Assembly (NCBI RefSeq): GCF_009674565.1
Contig: NZ_WKJL01000023.1
Span: forward strand, 38,535-102,534
Direction of reading: 5' to 3'
DNA length: 64,000 nucleotides
DNA from: Duganella aquatilis
GTDB taxonomy: Bacteria > Pseudomonadota > Gammaproteobacteria > Burkholderiales > Burkholderiaceae_D
The position numbers and the translations under genes were made by a program. The notes under the pieces were generated by a model that worked only from the letters and a program-made list of their open reading frames with translations, was not told where the DNA came from and did not search any database. Positions 51,874 to 62,400 of the stretch are shown here, in pieces; positions within the stretch are counted from its first letter, which is position 1; each line of letters starts with the position of its first letter.

Positions 51874-52632
51874 TTATTTGAAGCGAACCTTGCCGACCAG
51901 TTGCATCTGCAGGGTGGTTTCGCCCGGTTCGAAGCTTGGCTCGGCCACTTCGGCCGTGTCGGCCGACTTCATGCGCATCATCATCGGCGCCGCCGCAGGG
52001 CGGGCTTCGGTGTAGTTGCCCGAACCTTCGAAATCGACGGTGTCCAGCACGGCGTCGCCGACCTTGCGGCCCATGGCGTTGGCGATCGAGGCGATGCGCT
52101 CGTTCAGGTTCTTGTAGGTGGCGGCGATGCGCTGGTCATCCAGCTGTTTGGTGGTTTCCGGCTTCAGGCCGAAGTTGATGCTGTTCAGCGTCAGGATCTT
52201 CTGCGCGGCGGCGACGGTTTTCGGCAGCTTGTCCAGGCTGGTGGTGGTCACTTCCAGATACTGGCCCACGCGCCAGGCGGTCGGCACGCGCTGCTTGGCC
52301 GGGCGGCCATTCGGCAGCACCACTTCTTCCGGATAGACCGGATAAGTGTAATAGCCCTGGGTTTTGAGGCTGGCTTGCGGATCCTCTTTCTTGACGATCT
52401 CCAGGCCCTGCTTCATCTTGGTATTGACGCGCGACGCGGCGGCAGCCTTGTCCTTGTCCTGCTCTTCAACGGCCAGCAGCACGACGGCCTGGTCGTTGAC
52501 GTGTTTGACTTCGCCATATGCGGGCACCACCACCAGCGTGCCGGTGGTGGGCAGTTCATTAGGAGCGGCGTGCGCAGCCAGCGCGATGGACGTGATTGCA
52601 GCGACGGCAGCGAAATTTCTCATGATGCTCAT
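51874..52632 (-). CDS. Periplasmic SIMPL-domain (DUF541) protein, copy 2
   Basis: 252 residues. The signal peptide is MSIMRNFAAVAAITSIALAAHAA. It shares most motifs with the copy at 51053-51817: GTLVVVPAYGEVKHVNDQA, VNTKMKQGLEIVKKEDPQA, TQGYYTYPVYPEE and the end LVGKVRFK. A Met-rich insert (PMMMRMKSADT) near residue 225 replaces the proline-rich one. The ATG at 52632 follows AAGGAG. The two copies are 56 bases apart and clearly arose by tandem duplication. Confidence 0.85.
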   Translation of the reverse strand: MSIMRNFAAVAAITSIALAAHAAPNELPTTGTLVVVPAYGEVKHVNDQAVVLLAVEEQDKDKAAAASRVNTKMKQGLEIVKKEDPQASLKTQGYYTYPVYPEEVVLPNGRPAKQRVPTAWRVGQYLEVTTTSLDKLPKTVAAAQKILTLNSINFGLKPETTKQLDDQRIAATYKNLNERIASIANAMGRKVGDAVLDTVDFEGSGNYTEARPAAAPMMMRMKSADTAEVAEPSFEPGETTLQMQLVGKVRFK

Positions 52633-52727
52633 GCGGGCTCCTTAGTTAACGTTACAAGGTTACAACTGCCCGCACTTTACATGAATTTACAAACCGCACC
52701 TGTAAGACATGGTGAGAGTTTGTAACA

Positions 52728-55157
52728 TTAGTTTTTCAGCCCGGCCGGCGCTTGCGGCAGGTCGCGGCCACGGGTGCCCCAGCCTGCGGTATCGGCTTGC
52801 GGCGTCAGGCGGTAGCCCAGGATGCCGCCGGCTTGCAACTGATCCCAGTCCAACCAGACGCGCGACACCGGCTGGTTGCCCCAGCTGACCGATTTGACGA
52901 AGCGGCGCTCGCCCGGCTTGGCGTCCGGCGCTTCGATGCGCAACAGGCGGCCTTGCGGCAGATCGATCTCGGCACGCGAGAAGCGCGGCGCGTGCAGCAG
53001 GAAGCGGCCGCTGCCCGGTGCGTCCGGGTACAGGCCCAGCGCGCTGAACAGATACCAGGCCGACATGGTGCCCAGGTCGTCGTTGCCGGTTACGCCGCTC
53101 GGGCCGTTGCCGAACAGGGTTTCGGCGGCACGCAGCACGGTGGTGGTTTTCCACGGCTGGCCCATCAGGGTGTAGACCCACGGTGCGTGCAGGTCAGGCT
53201 CGTTGTTCGGGTTGTAGCGGAACTGGCTGTAATAGCTGTACGGACCCACTACCCACGATTTGCGCACCGCTTGCGGATCGGCCAGCAAGGCGTCGTAGTC
53301 GAAGAACAGGTCCAGGCGTTGCAGCGCCTTGGCTGGTCCGCCCATTGCTTCGGCCAGGCCAGGGATGTCCTGACGCACCAGCCACTGGTATTGCCAGCCG
53401 GTGCCTTCATGGAAGCCGCGCTCGCTGCGTGGATCGTAGCTGCCATCGACGTCGGAGAACCATTCACCGCCGATCAGTCGTGGACGCGGGAAGCCGCTCA
53501 AGCCGGTCTCCTTGTCCTGGGCTTTCGGATCCCATATCTTGCGCCAGTTCAGCGCGCGCTGCGACAGCAGTTGCGCATCCTCGGTGTGGCCCAGCGCCTT
53601 GGCCATGGTGGCCAGCGCGCCGTCACCGACAGCGTATTCCAGCGTCGACGAGGCGCCGTGGTGCGGATCGACGTCCATGCCTTTCGACGGGAAGCTGCGG
53701 TCGTACTGCACGAAGCCCTGGCTCAGGTAGTTCAGATTGCCGGCGCGGCCTTGCGCGCGGATGTTATGCGGCGGCACGCCGAAGGCGTTTTCGCGCAGCG
53801 CGGTGTAGGCCTCAGCTTCGCGGCCCTTCAGGGCACCGTAGCGCCACAGGTCGACCAGGAACGGCGTCACCGGATCGCCGGTCATGATGTTGGTCTCGAA
53901 GTTGGCATAGCCCCAGCGTGGCAGCCAGCCGCCCTGCTCGCGGATCTTCAGCACCGAGTTGCCGATGTCGCGCGCGCGCTCAGGACGCAGCAGCGCCAGC
54001 AACTGGTTCTGCGCGCGGTAGGTGTCCCACAGCGAGAAGAACTCGTAGTAAGTCCAGTCCTTGGCGGTGTGGACGGCGTTGTCGTAGCCGCGATAGCGGC
54101 CATCGGCGTCGTTGCCGGTCAGGGGCTGCAGCAGCGCGTGGTACAGCGCGGTGTAGAACACGGTGCGGTCGTCGTTGCTGCCGCCCTGGATGCGCACGCT
54201 GCTCAGTTCACGCTGCCAGACTGATTGCGCCTGCGTGCGCATGGCCTCAAAGCTCATCGGACGGCCGTTGGCCATGCCTTCGGCTTTCAGGTTGGCGCGC
54301 GCGCCTTCGATGTCGACGTGCGAGATCGCGCTGACGGCGGTTACTGCCTTGCCGGATTTGAGGTCGAAGGTCAGCCACACGCCGTGCGGGCGGGCTTCGC
54401 CCTGCTGGCTCGGACCTTTGGCGCCGGCCCAGCCGCCGCGATCGTCCCAGATGCCGTGCGTGGTAAACGGCTGGTCGAAGGTGATGCGGAACCAGGTGGT
54501 GTACTGCGCGCCGCCGCAGAAGCTCTTGGTGGTGATCTGGCCTTCGACGCTGCGGTCGTCCACCACGGTCACTTCGCTGCCGATCACGGAATGGCGCTCG
54601 TTGGCCTGGCCCAGGTTGAGCAGCACATTGCCGCTGGTGGCGTTGGCGGCAAAGGTGTAGCGCTCGGCGGCGGCGCGGGTCAGCGCGGTGGCCTCGGCGG
54701 TGATGCCGCCGTAGCTGGTCAGCTGCACCTTGTAGTAGCCGGCCTGGCCGACTTCACCGTCGTGGCTGTATTCGGCGGCGTATTTTTTGTAATCGAAGCT
54801 GCCTGGCTTGGCGGTATCGAAATCGCCGCCGGGTCCGATCTTGCCGGTGACCGGCAGCACTTGCAACTGGCCACCCTGCTCCCAGCAGCCGGCGCCGGAC
54901 AGGTAGGAGTGGCCGAAACCGCGAATATGGCTGTCGCTGTAGCGCCAGCCGGCGTAGTGCTCGCCGGTCGGGCCGACCTGGATCATGCCGAATGGGGCCG
55001 AGGCGCCGGGGAAGGTGTTGCCTTCATCCTGGGTGCCGATGAAGGTGTTGACCGGTGTCGTGTTGGCTGGCACTGGGGTGGCCGCGATGGCGGGCAGTGT
55101 CAGCGCGGCCAGCAGCGTGCAGGCTGCCACACGAGACGGGATGGGGAATACGGACAT
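52728..55157 (-). CDS. GH92 exo-alpha-mannosidase
   Basis: 809 residues. A signal peptide (about 1-25) is followed by the GH92 opening PVNTFIGTQDEGNTFPGASAPFGMIQVGP. The family then shows GYSYLSGAGC-like GFGHSYLSGAGC, the TALYHALLQP loop, the WGYANFETNIMTGDPVTPFLVDLW segment, HEGTGWQYQWLVRQDI, and the NNEPDLHAPWVYTLMGQPWKT block. These are Ca-dependent inverting exo-alpha-mannosidases acting on alpha-mannan or N-glycan side chains. The ATG at 55157 follows AAGGAG; the longer frame is leader. It lies 16 bases after the GH2 gene, in the operon TonB receptor-halogenase-GH2-GH92. Confidence 0.93.
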   Translation of the reverse strand: MSVFPIPSRVAACTLLAALTLPAIAATPVPANTTPVNTFIGTQDEGNTFPGASAPFGMIQVGPTGEHYAGWRYSDSHIRGFGHSYLSGAGCWEQGGQLQVLPVTGKIGPGGDFDTAKPGSFDYKKYAAEYSHDGEVGQAGYYKVQLTSYGGITAEATALTRAAAERYTFAANATSGNVLLNLGQANERHSVIGSEVTVVDDRSVEGQITTKSFCGGAQYTTWFRITFDQPFTTHGIWDDRGGWAGAKGPSQQGEARPHGVWLTFDLKSGKAVTAVSAISHVDIEGARANLKAEGMANGRPMSFEAMRTQAQSVWQRELSSVRIQGGSNDDRTVFYTALYHALLQPLTGNDADGRYRGYDNAVHTAKDWTYYEFFSLWDTYRAQNQLLALLRPERARDIGNSVLKIREQGGWLPRWGYANFETNIMTGDPVTPFLVDLWRYGALKGREAEAYTALRENAFGVPPHNIRAQGRAGNLNYLSQGFVQYDRSFPSKGMDVDPHHGASSTLEYAVGDGALATMAKALGHTEDAQLLSQRALNWRKIWDPKAQDKETGLSGFPRPRLIGGEWFSDVDGSYDPRSERGFHEGTGWQYQWLVRQDIPGLAEAMGGPAKALQRLDLFFDYDALLADPQAVRKSWVVGPYSYYSQFRYNPNNEPDLHAPWVYTLMGQPWKTTTVLRAAETLFGNGPSGVTGNDDLGTMSAWYLFSALGLYPDAPGSGRFLLHAPRFSRAEIDLPQGRLLRIEAPDAKPGERRFVKSVSWGNQPVSRVWLDWDQLQAGGILGYRLTPQADTAGWGTRGRDLPQAPAGLKN

Positions 55158-55173
55158 GAAGCTATCTCCTTTT

Positions 55174-57810
55174 TTAGTGGTCGTCGGCCAGTGAACGCAC
55201 GCGCAATACCTTGCGCAGCGTCGCCAGGCTGGCCTTGGATGAAACATGCAGCAACACGCTTTCACCCGGCAGCAGTGTCAATGCATTGTCAGAAACATCG
55301 GCGTCGGCATCGCCGAAATCGATCCAGACGGCGCGCGCGAATTTGGCGGCGCTCAGGTCGAGCATGTAGCCTTTGCCATCTGCGCGCAATTGCGCGTGCA
55401 GGCCTGCGTCCGGCCAGTGCATCTCCTTGGCCGGCTTGAAATATACCGTGCCGCGCGAAGCTGGCTCGCCATCGGCCTGCAGGTCGAAGACGGCGACGGT
55501 GGAGGCCGGATCGGCGGCGCCCAGCAAGGCGGCGTCGGTGTAATCGGCCAGCCTGGTTGACGACAGGGGCGCCAGCTCGACCTGTTTGCGTTCGTCGCGC
55601 AGCTGCTTGCCGTCGAGGCTCAGCAACCGCAGGCGCAGCTCGCCGCGCACGGCATGCGTGCGGTCGTTGAGCAGGTTGAGCGAGGTATTGCCTTGCGGCG
55701 TGCGCAGCGCGGCCACCGCCACCGGCGCATAGAAGCGGCGCGCATGGAACTGCAGGGCTTTCCAGCGGCCGAACCAGTCCACGCTGGACCACGAGGCGCC
55801 CGGCCACACGTCGTTCAGTTGCCAGTACAGCGAACCCATGGTGAACGGCCGGCTGGCGCGATGGTGCAGCGCCGCCAGTTCGATGCCCTCGGCCTGCGCG
55901 GCCTGGCTCAGGTAGACGAAGGACGCAAAATCCCTGGTTTCTCCGAACTCGTAGTCCACGTATTTCATCACCCGCTCGTTGCCTTTACCGGCCAGGAACT
56001 TCTGGTGCGCCTCGATCACCGGCGTGGCGATGCCCTGCTCACCACGCTTGGCGAAGGCGTCGATGGTACGTTGCACCGGCCAGGCCTGCAAGCCGTATTC
56101 GGACATGAAGCGCGGCGTAATCTCCAGGTACTTGGACGGCGGATGCGCCGGGTTGCCCCACACTTCCCAGTAATGCATGTCGCCGCTGGCCGGGGTGTTG
56201 GCCACTTCGGCCAGATCATCGCTCGGCGAGCTGGCCCAGTAGGCGATACCGCCGCCCTCTTCCGCCACCACCTTGCGCAGGTCGGCGCCGAACAGCTGAA
56301 CGTAGCCTTTCCATACCTTGTCGCCGAAGGCCGGATCGGCCCTGGTCAGCTCCTGGCCCGGTCCCCAGTATTTCCAGGCGATTTCTTCCTCGTTATTGCC
56401 GCACCAGAGCGCCAGGCTTGGATGGTTGCGCAGGCGGCGCACATTGTCGCGCGCTTCGGCGACCACGTTGGCGCGGAAGGCGTCGTCATACGCAGGCGGC
56501 ATGCCGCCGCCGAACATGAAGTCCTGCCAGACCAGCAGGCCCAGTTCGTCGGCCAGGTCGAAGAAGTCGTCGCTCTCGTAGTAGCCGCCGCCCCAGCTGC
56601 GCAGGAAGTTCATATTGGCGTCACGCGCCGATTGCAGCACGCGGCGCAGCTGCGCCTTGGTCACGCGCGGCTGGAACATATCGAAGGGAATGCTGTTGGC
56701 GCCCTTGGCGAACACCGGAATGCCATTCACGGCAAAGTAGAAGCTGCGGCCCTTGTCGTCCGGTTCGCGGCGCAGTTCGATGCTGCGCAGGCCGGTGCGC
56801 GCGCTGGCCTTGCCTTCGCCGAGTTCCAGCTCGTAGCGGTACAGCGGCTGCGCGCCATAGCCATTCGGGAACCAGCGTTGCGGATGATCGATATGCAGCG
56901 GCAGTTCGATGCGGTTGTCGCCGGCATGCAAGGCGGTGCGTTGTTGTGCGGCCAGCGTGCGCTTGCCGTCCGGCGCCGTCTGCCACAGCCGCAGGTCGAA
57001 CTCGCCGTCGCGCACGGCGTCGGCCGAGACGATGGCGGCGATGTCGGCGCGCGCTTCGTCCACGTGGTCCTGGCGCAGCTGCAGGTTATCGACGCGCAGC
57101 GCGTCCCAACTTTGCAGCACGACCGGCTTCCAGATGCCGGCGGTGACGTAGCGCGGTCCCCAGTCCCAGCCGTAGTGGTAACCGGGCTTGCGCGCGAAGT
57201 TGCCGGTCATCGCATCCTTCGGCTCATCGCCGTAGGGCGACGGATAATTGCCGGCCAGCTTGAGCGGCATGGCCTGTACCTGCGGCAGCAGCTTGGCGAT
57301 CGGCGAGCGCAGCACGATGCGCAGCTCATTGCCCTTGGCGCGCAACTTACCCTGCACCGGCACGCGCCAGGTACGGAAGGCGTTGTCGGCGGCCAGCAGC
57401 TGGCTGCCATTGAGCCAGACTTCCGCGAAGGTATCCAAGCCGTCGAACACCAGGTCGCTGCGGGCGTTTTTCAGCGCCGTGGCTGGCGCATCGAAGCGGG
57501 TGCGGTATTCCCAATCGGCCAGGCCTATCCATTGCAGGCCGGCTTCGGCCGCACCGACGTAGGGATCAGGTATCAGCTTGTTGGCGAACAGATCGGTATG
57601 CACGGTGCCCGGCACTTTCGCCGAGCGCCACGATGCGGCTTGCGGATGCGCGGCCAGTTGCGTATTGCCGGGCAGCAGCCGGAAAGTCCAGCCCTGGTCA
57701 ATGACCAGCCGATCCGGCGCCGCAGCGGCCGCGCCAACGGCGACCGCCAGGCACACGCCGAGCATCAGCCGCAGCCACTGCGGCGCACCTGTCAGCAAAG
57801 GCGTGCTCAT
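55174..57810 (-). CDS. GH2 beta-mannosidase
   Basis: 878 residues. A signal peptide ends near VGAAAAAP. The GH2 jelly roll opens with DQGWTFRLLPGNTQ and SAKVPGTVHTDLFANKLIPDPYVG, typical of beta-mannosidases. The acid/base Glu lies in LALWCGNNEEEIAWKYWG and the nucleophile Glu in RFMSEYGLQAWP. The long C-terminal domains include YWQLNDVWPGASWSSVDWFGRWKALQ. It should release mannose from the non-reducing end of manno-oligosaccharides in the periplasm. The ATG at 57810 overlaps the halogenase stop (ATGA). It complements the secreted GH5 mannanase at 15364-16686. Confidence 0.94.
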   Translation of the reverse strand: MSTPLLTGAPQWLRLMLGVCLAVAVGAAAAAPDRLVIDQGWTFRLLPGNTQLAAHPQAASWRSAKVPGTVHTDLFANKLIPDPYVGAAEAGLQWIGLADWEYRTRFDAPATALKNARSDLVFDGLDTFAEVWLNGSQLLAADNAFRTWRVPVQGKLRAKGNELRIVLRSPIAKLLPQVQAMPLKLAGNYPSPYGDEPKDAMTGNFARKPGYHYGWDWGPRYVTAGIWKPVVLQSWDALRVDNLQLRQDHVDEARADIAAIVSADAVRDGEFDLRLWQTAPDGKRTLAAQQRTALHAGDNRIELPLHIDHPQRWFPNGYGAQPLYRYELELGEGKASARTGLRSIELRREPDDKGRSFYFAVNGIPVFAKGANSIPFDMFQPRVTKAQLRRVLQSARDANMNFLRSWGGGYYESDDFFDLADELGLLVWQDFMFGGGMPPAYDDAFRANVVAEARDNVRRLRNHPSLALWCGNNEEEIAWKYWGPGQELTRADPAFGDKVWKGYVQLFGADLRKVVAEEGGGIAYWASSPSDDLAEVANTPASGDMHYWEVWGNPAHPPSKYLEITPRFMSEYGLQAWPVQRTIDAFAKRGEQGIATPVIEAHQKFLAGKGNERVMKYVDYEFGETRDFASFVYLSQAAQAEGIELAALHHRASRPFTMGSLYWQLNDVWPGASWSSVDWFGRWKALQFHARRFYAPVAVAALRTPQGNTSLNLLNDRTHAVRGELRLRLLSLDGKQLRDERKQVELAPLSSTRLADYTDAALLGAADPASTVAVFDLQADGEPASRGTVYFKPAKEMHWPDAGLHAQLRADGKGYMLDLSAAKFARAVWIDFGDADADVSDNALTLLPGESVLLHVSSKASLATLRKVLRVRSLADDH

Positions 57811-59327
57811 GGCGCCGGCGCCTTCCAGTAGCGGTTGATCCATTCCTGATGCGTCGGCATGGCGGCGACAGCGTGGGCCAGCATGCGCTCCATGCCCTCG
57901 ACCTGCTCGATGATCTTGGCTTCCGGCATTTCATCAACGATGGGATGGTAGCTTTGCGGCACAATGCGCTGCCCCAGCATCACCTGCACCCAGCTTGGCA
58001 GCGCGAAGAAATCGTCGCCGTTGCGGAAGTAGCGGCCATCGGCGCGGAACAGGTCAACCGCTTCGCGCAGGCTATCCGGAATCGGCATGGTGCGGCAGTA
58101 GTCCCAGAACGGCGTGTCGTTGCGCTCGGTCGCGTTGTAATGCAGGATCAGGAAATCGCGCACGCGCTCGTATTCGAAGGCGGATTCCTGGTTGTAGCGT
58201 TCCATCAGCAGCGGATTGAAATCGCGGTGCGGGAACATGCTCAGCAGGCGGGTGATGCCCGATTGCGCCAGATAGATGCTGGTCGATTCCAGCGGTTCCA
58301 GGAAGCCGCTGGCCAGCCCCAGCGCCACCACGTTCTTGTTCCAGAACTTGCGGCGCATGCCGGTTGTAAAGCGTAACTGACGTGGCTCGCCCAGCGCTTC
58401 GCTGTCGAGATTGGCCAGCAGCGTCGCGGCGGCTTCGTCGTCGCTGATGTATTTGCTGGAATACACATAGCCATTGCCGATGCGGTGCTGCAGCGGGATG
58501 CGCCACTGCCAGCCGGCCTTCTGCGCGCTGGCGCGGGTATACGGCGTGATCGGGTCGACGCTGGCGCTCGGCACCGCCAGCGCGCTATCGCACGGCAGCC
58601 AGTGCGACCAGTCGACATAGCCGGTCTTCAGCGTCTGTTCGATCAGCAGGCCGCGAAAGCCGGAACAGTCGATGAACAGTTCGCCGTCCACCACCTGGCC
58701 GCTTTCCAGCGTCACCGATTCGATATAGCCGTCATCGGCGCGCTGCTGGACGCTGACGATCTTGCCTTCGATGCGCTGCACGCCACGCTGCTCGGCCAGC
58801 TCGCGCAGATAGCGCGCGTACAAGGTGGCGTCGAAATGGTAGGCGTAGGCGATGTCCGCCAATGGCGAACCCGGCGCGGCGTTATGGTCGCGCGGTGCGA
58901 ACTTGCCCTGCGGCGCCATCACCGTTTGCGGCGTGTAGGCGCCGATCGGCGCGGCGCGGCCGGAGTGGAACAGCTTGAGCCAGAACTGGTGGAACGGCAG
59001 CGGCCCCATCGCGCGGCCGATGGCGCCGAAACCGTGAATATAACTGTCGCCGATGCGGCCCCAGTCGTTGAATTGAATGCCGAGCTTGATCGTGCCCTGC
59101 GTACGTTTGACGAATTCAGCCTCGTCGATGCCCAGCCATTGGCCGTTGAACAGGCGGATGTGCGGCACGCTGGCCTCGCCGACGCCGACGATGCCGATCT
59201 CTTCCGATTCGATCAGGCGGATACTGGCGCCCTTGCCCAGGTAGGTGGCAAGCGCCGTGGCGGCCATCCAGCCGGCGCTGCCGCCGCCGACGATGGTAAT
59301 GCTGTTGATGCGGTTGTTCGTAGTCAT
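57807..59327 (-). CDS. Flavin-dependent halogenase of the tryptophan-halogenase family
   Basis: 506 residues. The FAD-binding GGGSAGW is at 14-20. The catalytic Lys of the family is K81 in QGTIKLGIQFNDW. The WxWxIP motif is in GWQWRIPLQ, and the second catalytic acid is in LEPLESTSIYL (about residue 348), so all residues needed for hypohalous-acid chemistry are present. It is cytoplasmic, without a signal peptide. The length and motifs match the PrnA/RebH group and the brominase-like relatives found beside TonB receptors. Here it lies between a TonB receptor and a beta-mannosidase, coupled to the latter by a 4-base overlap and controlled by the same predicted mannan operator. What it halogenates is unknown. 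The ATG at 59327 has only a weak ribosome site. Confidence 0.9.
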   Translation of the reverse strand: MTTNNRINSITIVGGGSAGWMAATALATYLGKGASIRLIESEEIGIVGVGEASVPHIRLFNGQWLGIDEAEFVKRTQGTIKLGIQFNDWGRIGDSYIHGFGAIGRAMGPLPFHQFWLKLFHSGRAAPIGAYTPQTVMAPQGKFAPRDHNAAPGSPLADIAYAYHFDATLYARYLRELAEQRGVQRIEGKIVSVQQRADDGYIESVTLESGQVVDGELFIDCSGFRGLLIEQTLKTGYVDWSHWLPCDSALAVPSASVDPITPYTRASAQKAGWQWRIPLQHRIGNGYVYSSKYISDDEAAATLLANLDSEALGEPRQLRFTTGMRRKFWNKNVVALGLASGFLEPLESTSIYLAQSGITRLLSMFPHRDFNPLLMERYNQESAFEYERVRDFLILHYNATERNDTPFWDYCRTMPIPDSLREAVDLFRADGRYFRNGDDFFALPSWVQVMLGQRIVPQSYHPIVDEMPEAKIIEQVEGMERMLAHAVAAMPTHQEWINRYWKAPAP

Positions 59328-59337
59328 ACGGGCGCCC

Positions 59338-59408
59338 AAAGAAGACGGCTTTGCCGGGAGGGAGGCAAAGCCGTTAAAGACACTTCCCCGTCCGGCGGGA
59401 CGGGGAAG
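59338..59408 (-). terminator. Two stable hairpins between receptor and halogenase genes
   Basis: On the minus strand CTTCCCCGTCC/GGACGGGGAAG (59383-59408) and ACGGCTTTGCC/GGCAAAGCCGT (59345-59374) are both perfect 11-bp stems. The second is followed by CTTCTTT. They probably stop or slow part of the transcripts after the receptor, or protect the receptor mRNA, so that enzymes are made in smaller amounts. Confidence 0.65.
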
Positions 59409-59417
59409 GATCGGAGC

Positions 59418-62400
59418 TTAGAACTTGTAGTTCGCGCCAAAGTACGCGATGCGGCCGGCGTAGCTGTTGGAGTAGAAGCGGTTCTTGGTGTCGCTGCCCA
59501 GATGCGAGCTCGACTCTTCCTTGGTCACGTTCAGCACCGAAGCGGTGAAGCTCAGCTGCTTGGTGTAGTTGTAGGCCACGTTCAGGTCGATCTGGCTGTA
59601 CGGATCGCGATAGATGTTCAGGCCGTTGATCAGGCCATCCACCACTTCGCCGCGACGGTTGTACGAGGCACGCGCCAGGAAGGTGTCGGTTTCGTAGAAC
59701 ACCGTCACGTTGCCCTGGTTCTTGGCGCTGCCGACCAGCGGCGACTTGCCGAGTTCGGTGCCATCGCCCAGCGTGATCGCCGCCTGGTTGGTTTTGTTGT
59801 AGGTGTAGTTGACCTGGAAGCCAATACCCATGTCCAGCGTGTGCTGTGCATACAGTTCGATACCCTGCGACACGCCGTTACGGCCGCCGGCGGTGGTCGA
59901 ATAGTTCTGCACCGTCACGGTCTGACCGCCCACCGTCTGCGGCACATTCAGCACCACAGGTACCGAGAAGTTGCTGACGTTTTTGCGGAACAGGCCGGCG
60001 CCCAGCACCGAGCCGCGGTGGAAGTACCACTCCAGGCCCAGGTCGAACTGGTTGGCCTTGTACGGCTCCAGTTCCTTGTTGCTGCCCGAACCGTACCAGC
60101 CCTGCTGGTCGCCGCCACCGATCAGACGGCGGTCGTTGACGTATTCCTGGCTGTAGTACTGCAGGCCGCCTGGGTAGGCGATGTCGTTGTAGCTAGGACG
60201 CGCCACCACTTTGGAAGCAGCGGCACGCAACAGCAGCGTGTCGGTCAGGTCGAACGCCAGGTTGATACTTGGCAGCACGTCGGTGTAGGTACGGTCCAGC
60301 GAGCTGACCGCGAACGACTTGGTGTGCGCGATGCTGTCCGGCAGCGTGGTGAAGCCGCTGATGCAACCGGAACCGGAAGGCGCGCCGATCGCTGGCGCGC
60401 CGCCCGCCTGGCAAGGCGCCGGATTGCCGTCGGCGCCATCGAAGAAGTAATCGCTGTAGTTGTCGACCTGGTCCGTCGAATCCGCATGCTGCTTGGTGCG
60501 CACCACGCGCAGACCGACGTTGCCGCGCAGGCGGTCCGCCTTGATGTTGGCTTGCACGTAGGCCGAGGCGATCTTCTCCTTGACGTTGTAGACGAAGTTG
60601 TCTTCGTTACGGGTCTGCATGGCGCCGTAGGTCTGGTTCAGGTACGACACATAGGCCGGGAAGTTAATCGCCGGGAAGGCGCTGGCGTTGATGCCGCCCG
60701 CCAGGTTGCCCAGCGACTGGCTGTACAGGAACTGCGGCTGGAACTTGTTGGCGGTCGGATCGCAACCTGCCTGGTAGCGGTTGTCGTAGTTGGTGGCGTC
60801 GGTGCCCTTGCACGCCCAGTAGTTGTTACCGGTGCTGCGGTGGGTGCCGCCGTCACGGTATTTACCGCCGAACATGATGGAATCGAGCCAGCCCTTGTCG
60901 GTGTGCCAGGTGGCGTCGGCCTGGGCGTACTTCTGCTCGGTGCTGTTGCGGGTCCACGACGACTGGGTCGAACCGAGGTCGATCTCGCCGATGCCTTTTT
61001 GCAGGTTGGCCATCAGCTCCGGCGAGAAGTTCATGGTTGGCGTGCCGTTCAGGCTCCACGAACTGGCGTAGTTACCCAGGGTCCAGCTGCCGTCGGCATT
61101 CTGCACGCGCGGCTTGATCGGCATGGTGAATTGCAGTTCAGGACCACCGCCGGCCCAGGTGCGGCCAGCCTTGAAGCTGGCGTCCACCGACTGGCCGCGC
61201 CATTCGGCTTCGATGTCGGCGGTCTGCGACAGCGCTTTCTCGCGGTTGTAGCTGCCGGTGATCTGCGGCGTCGGGATGGTGCAATCGTCCGGGCCCCAGC
61301 CTCCTGGTTTCTGGCCGCCTGCGGCTGCCGCCGCTTCGCTGCAATAGTAGGTCTTGCCGGTGTGGGCGCTGTATTGCGCGCCGGTGACGATGGTGCCGCT
61401 CTTGTCGAACGTCAGGCCATCGAGCATGCGGCCGCCCGGCCAGTTGCCGTCGCCGTTGTAGCGCGCCAGGTTCCACTCGGGGATCTTCAGCGTGTTGGTC
61501 TGCGAGTCCTGCGACAGGTCGAAGCGGAAGTAGTTACCGGTCAGCGTCAGGTTACGCACCGGCTTGAATTGCAGCGTCAGCTGGCCGCCCTTGCGCTCAC
61601 GCTCCTCGGTCTTGACGTCGAAGTTGACCGAGGTCGGCATCATGAAGTTGGTGTAGTACTTGCCGCTCTGGTCGTAGAAGCCCGATTCGCCCCACCAGTA
61701 GCTGTTCATCTTCGATGGCTTGCCGTTGACGTCGGTGGCCGGATGCGCGGTATTGTCGTCGCTGTACCACTTCCAGTCTTCGGTGCTGGCGCCCATGGTG
61801 CGCGTGGTGCGCTTCTGCTGCGTGTAGCCGACCAGCACGCCGAAGCGGTTCTGCTCGTCGTGCCAGGCGTATTGGCCGGAGAACTGGCCGTCGGTTTTCT
61901 TGGTGGTGTCGGCCCAGGTGCCTTCGGCCGAGACGAAGCCGCTGCCGGACTTGACGTCCAGCGGGCGACGGGTGTGCAGGATCACGGTGCCGCCGATGCC
62001 GCCTTCGTCGATGCGCGCTTCCGGCGTCTTGAACAGCTCGGCGCTACCCAGCATATTGGATGGCATCAGCGTGTAGTTGAACGAGCGTGTCGGATCGCCG
62101 TTGGACTCGGCGGTGGCGATGTAGTTGCCGTTCAACTGGGTCAGCGTCAGTTCCGACGACAGGCCGCGCACGCTGACGTTCTTGCCCTCGCCGCCGCTGC
62201 GGTCGATGATCACGCCCGGCACGCGCTGCAGCGCGTCGGCCACGTTCTTGTCGGGGAATTTGCCGATGTCTTCGGCGGTGACCACTTCGACGATCGAATT
62301 GGCGTCGCGCTTCTGGTCGAGGCTTTTCTCGATCGCGTAGCGGTAGCCGGTGACGACGACGACCTTGTCAGCGTCGGCCTTCGGGTCCGGCGTGGCTGGC

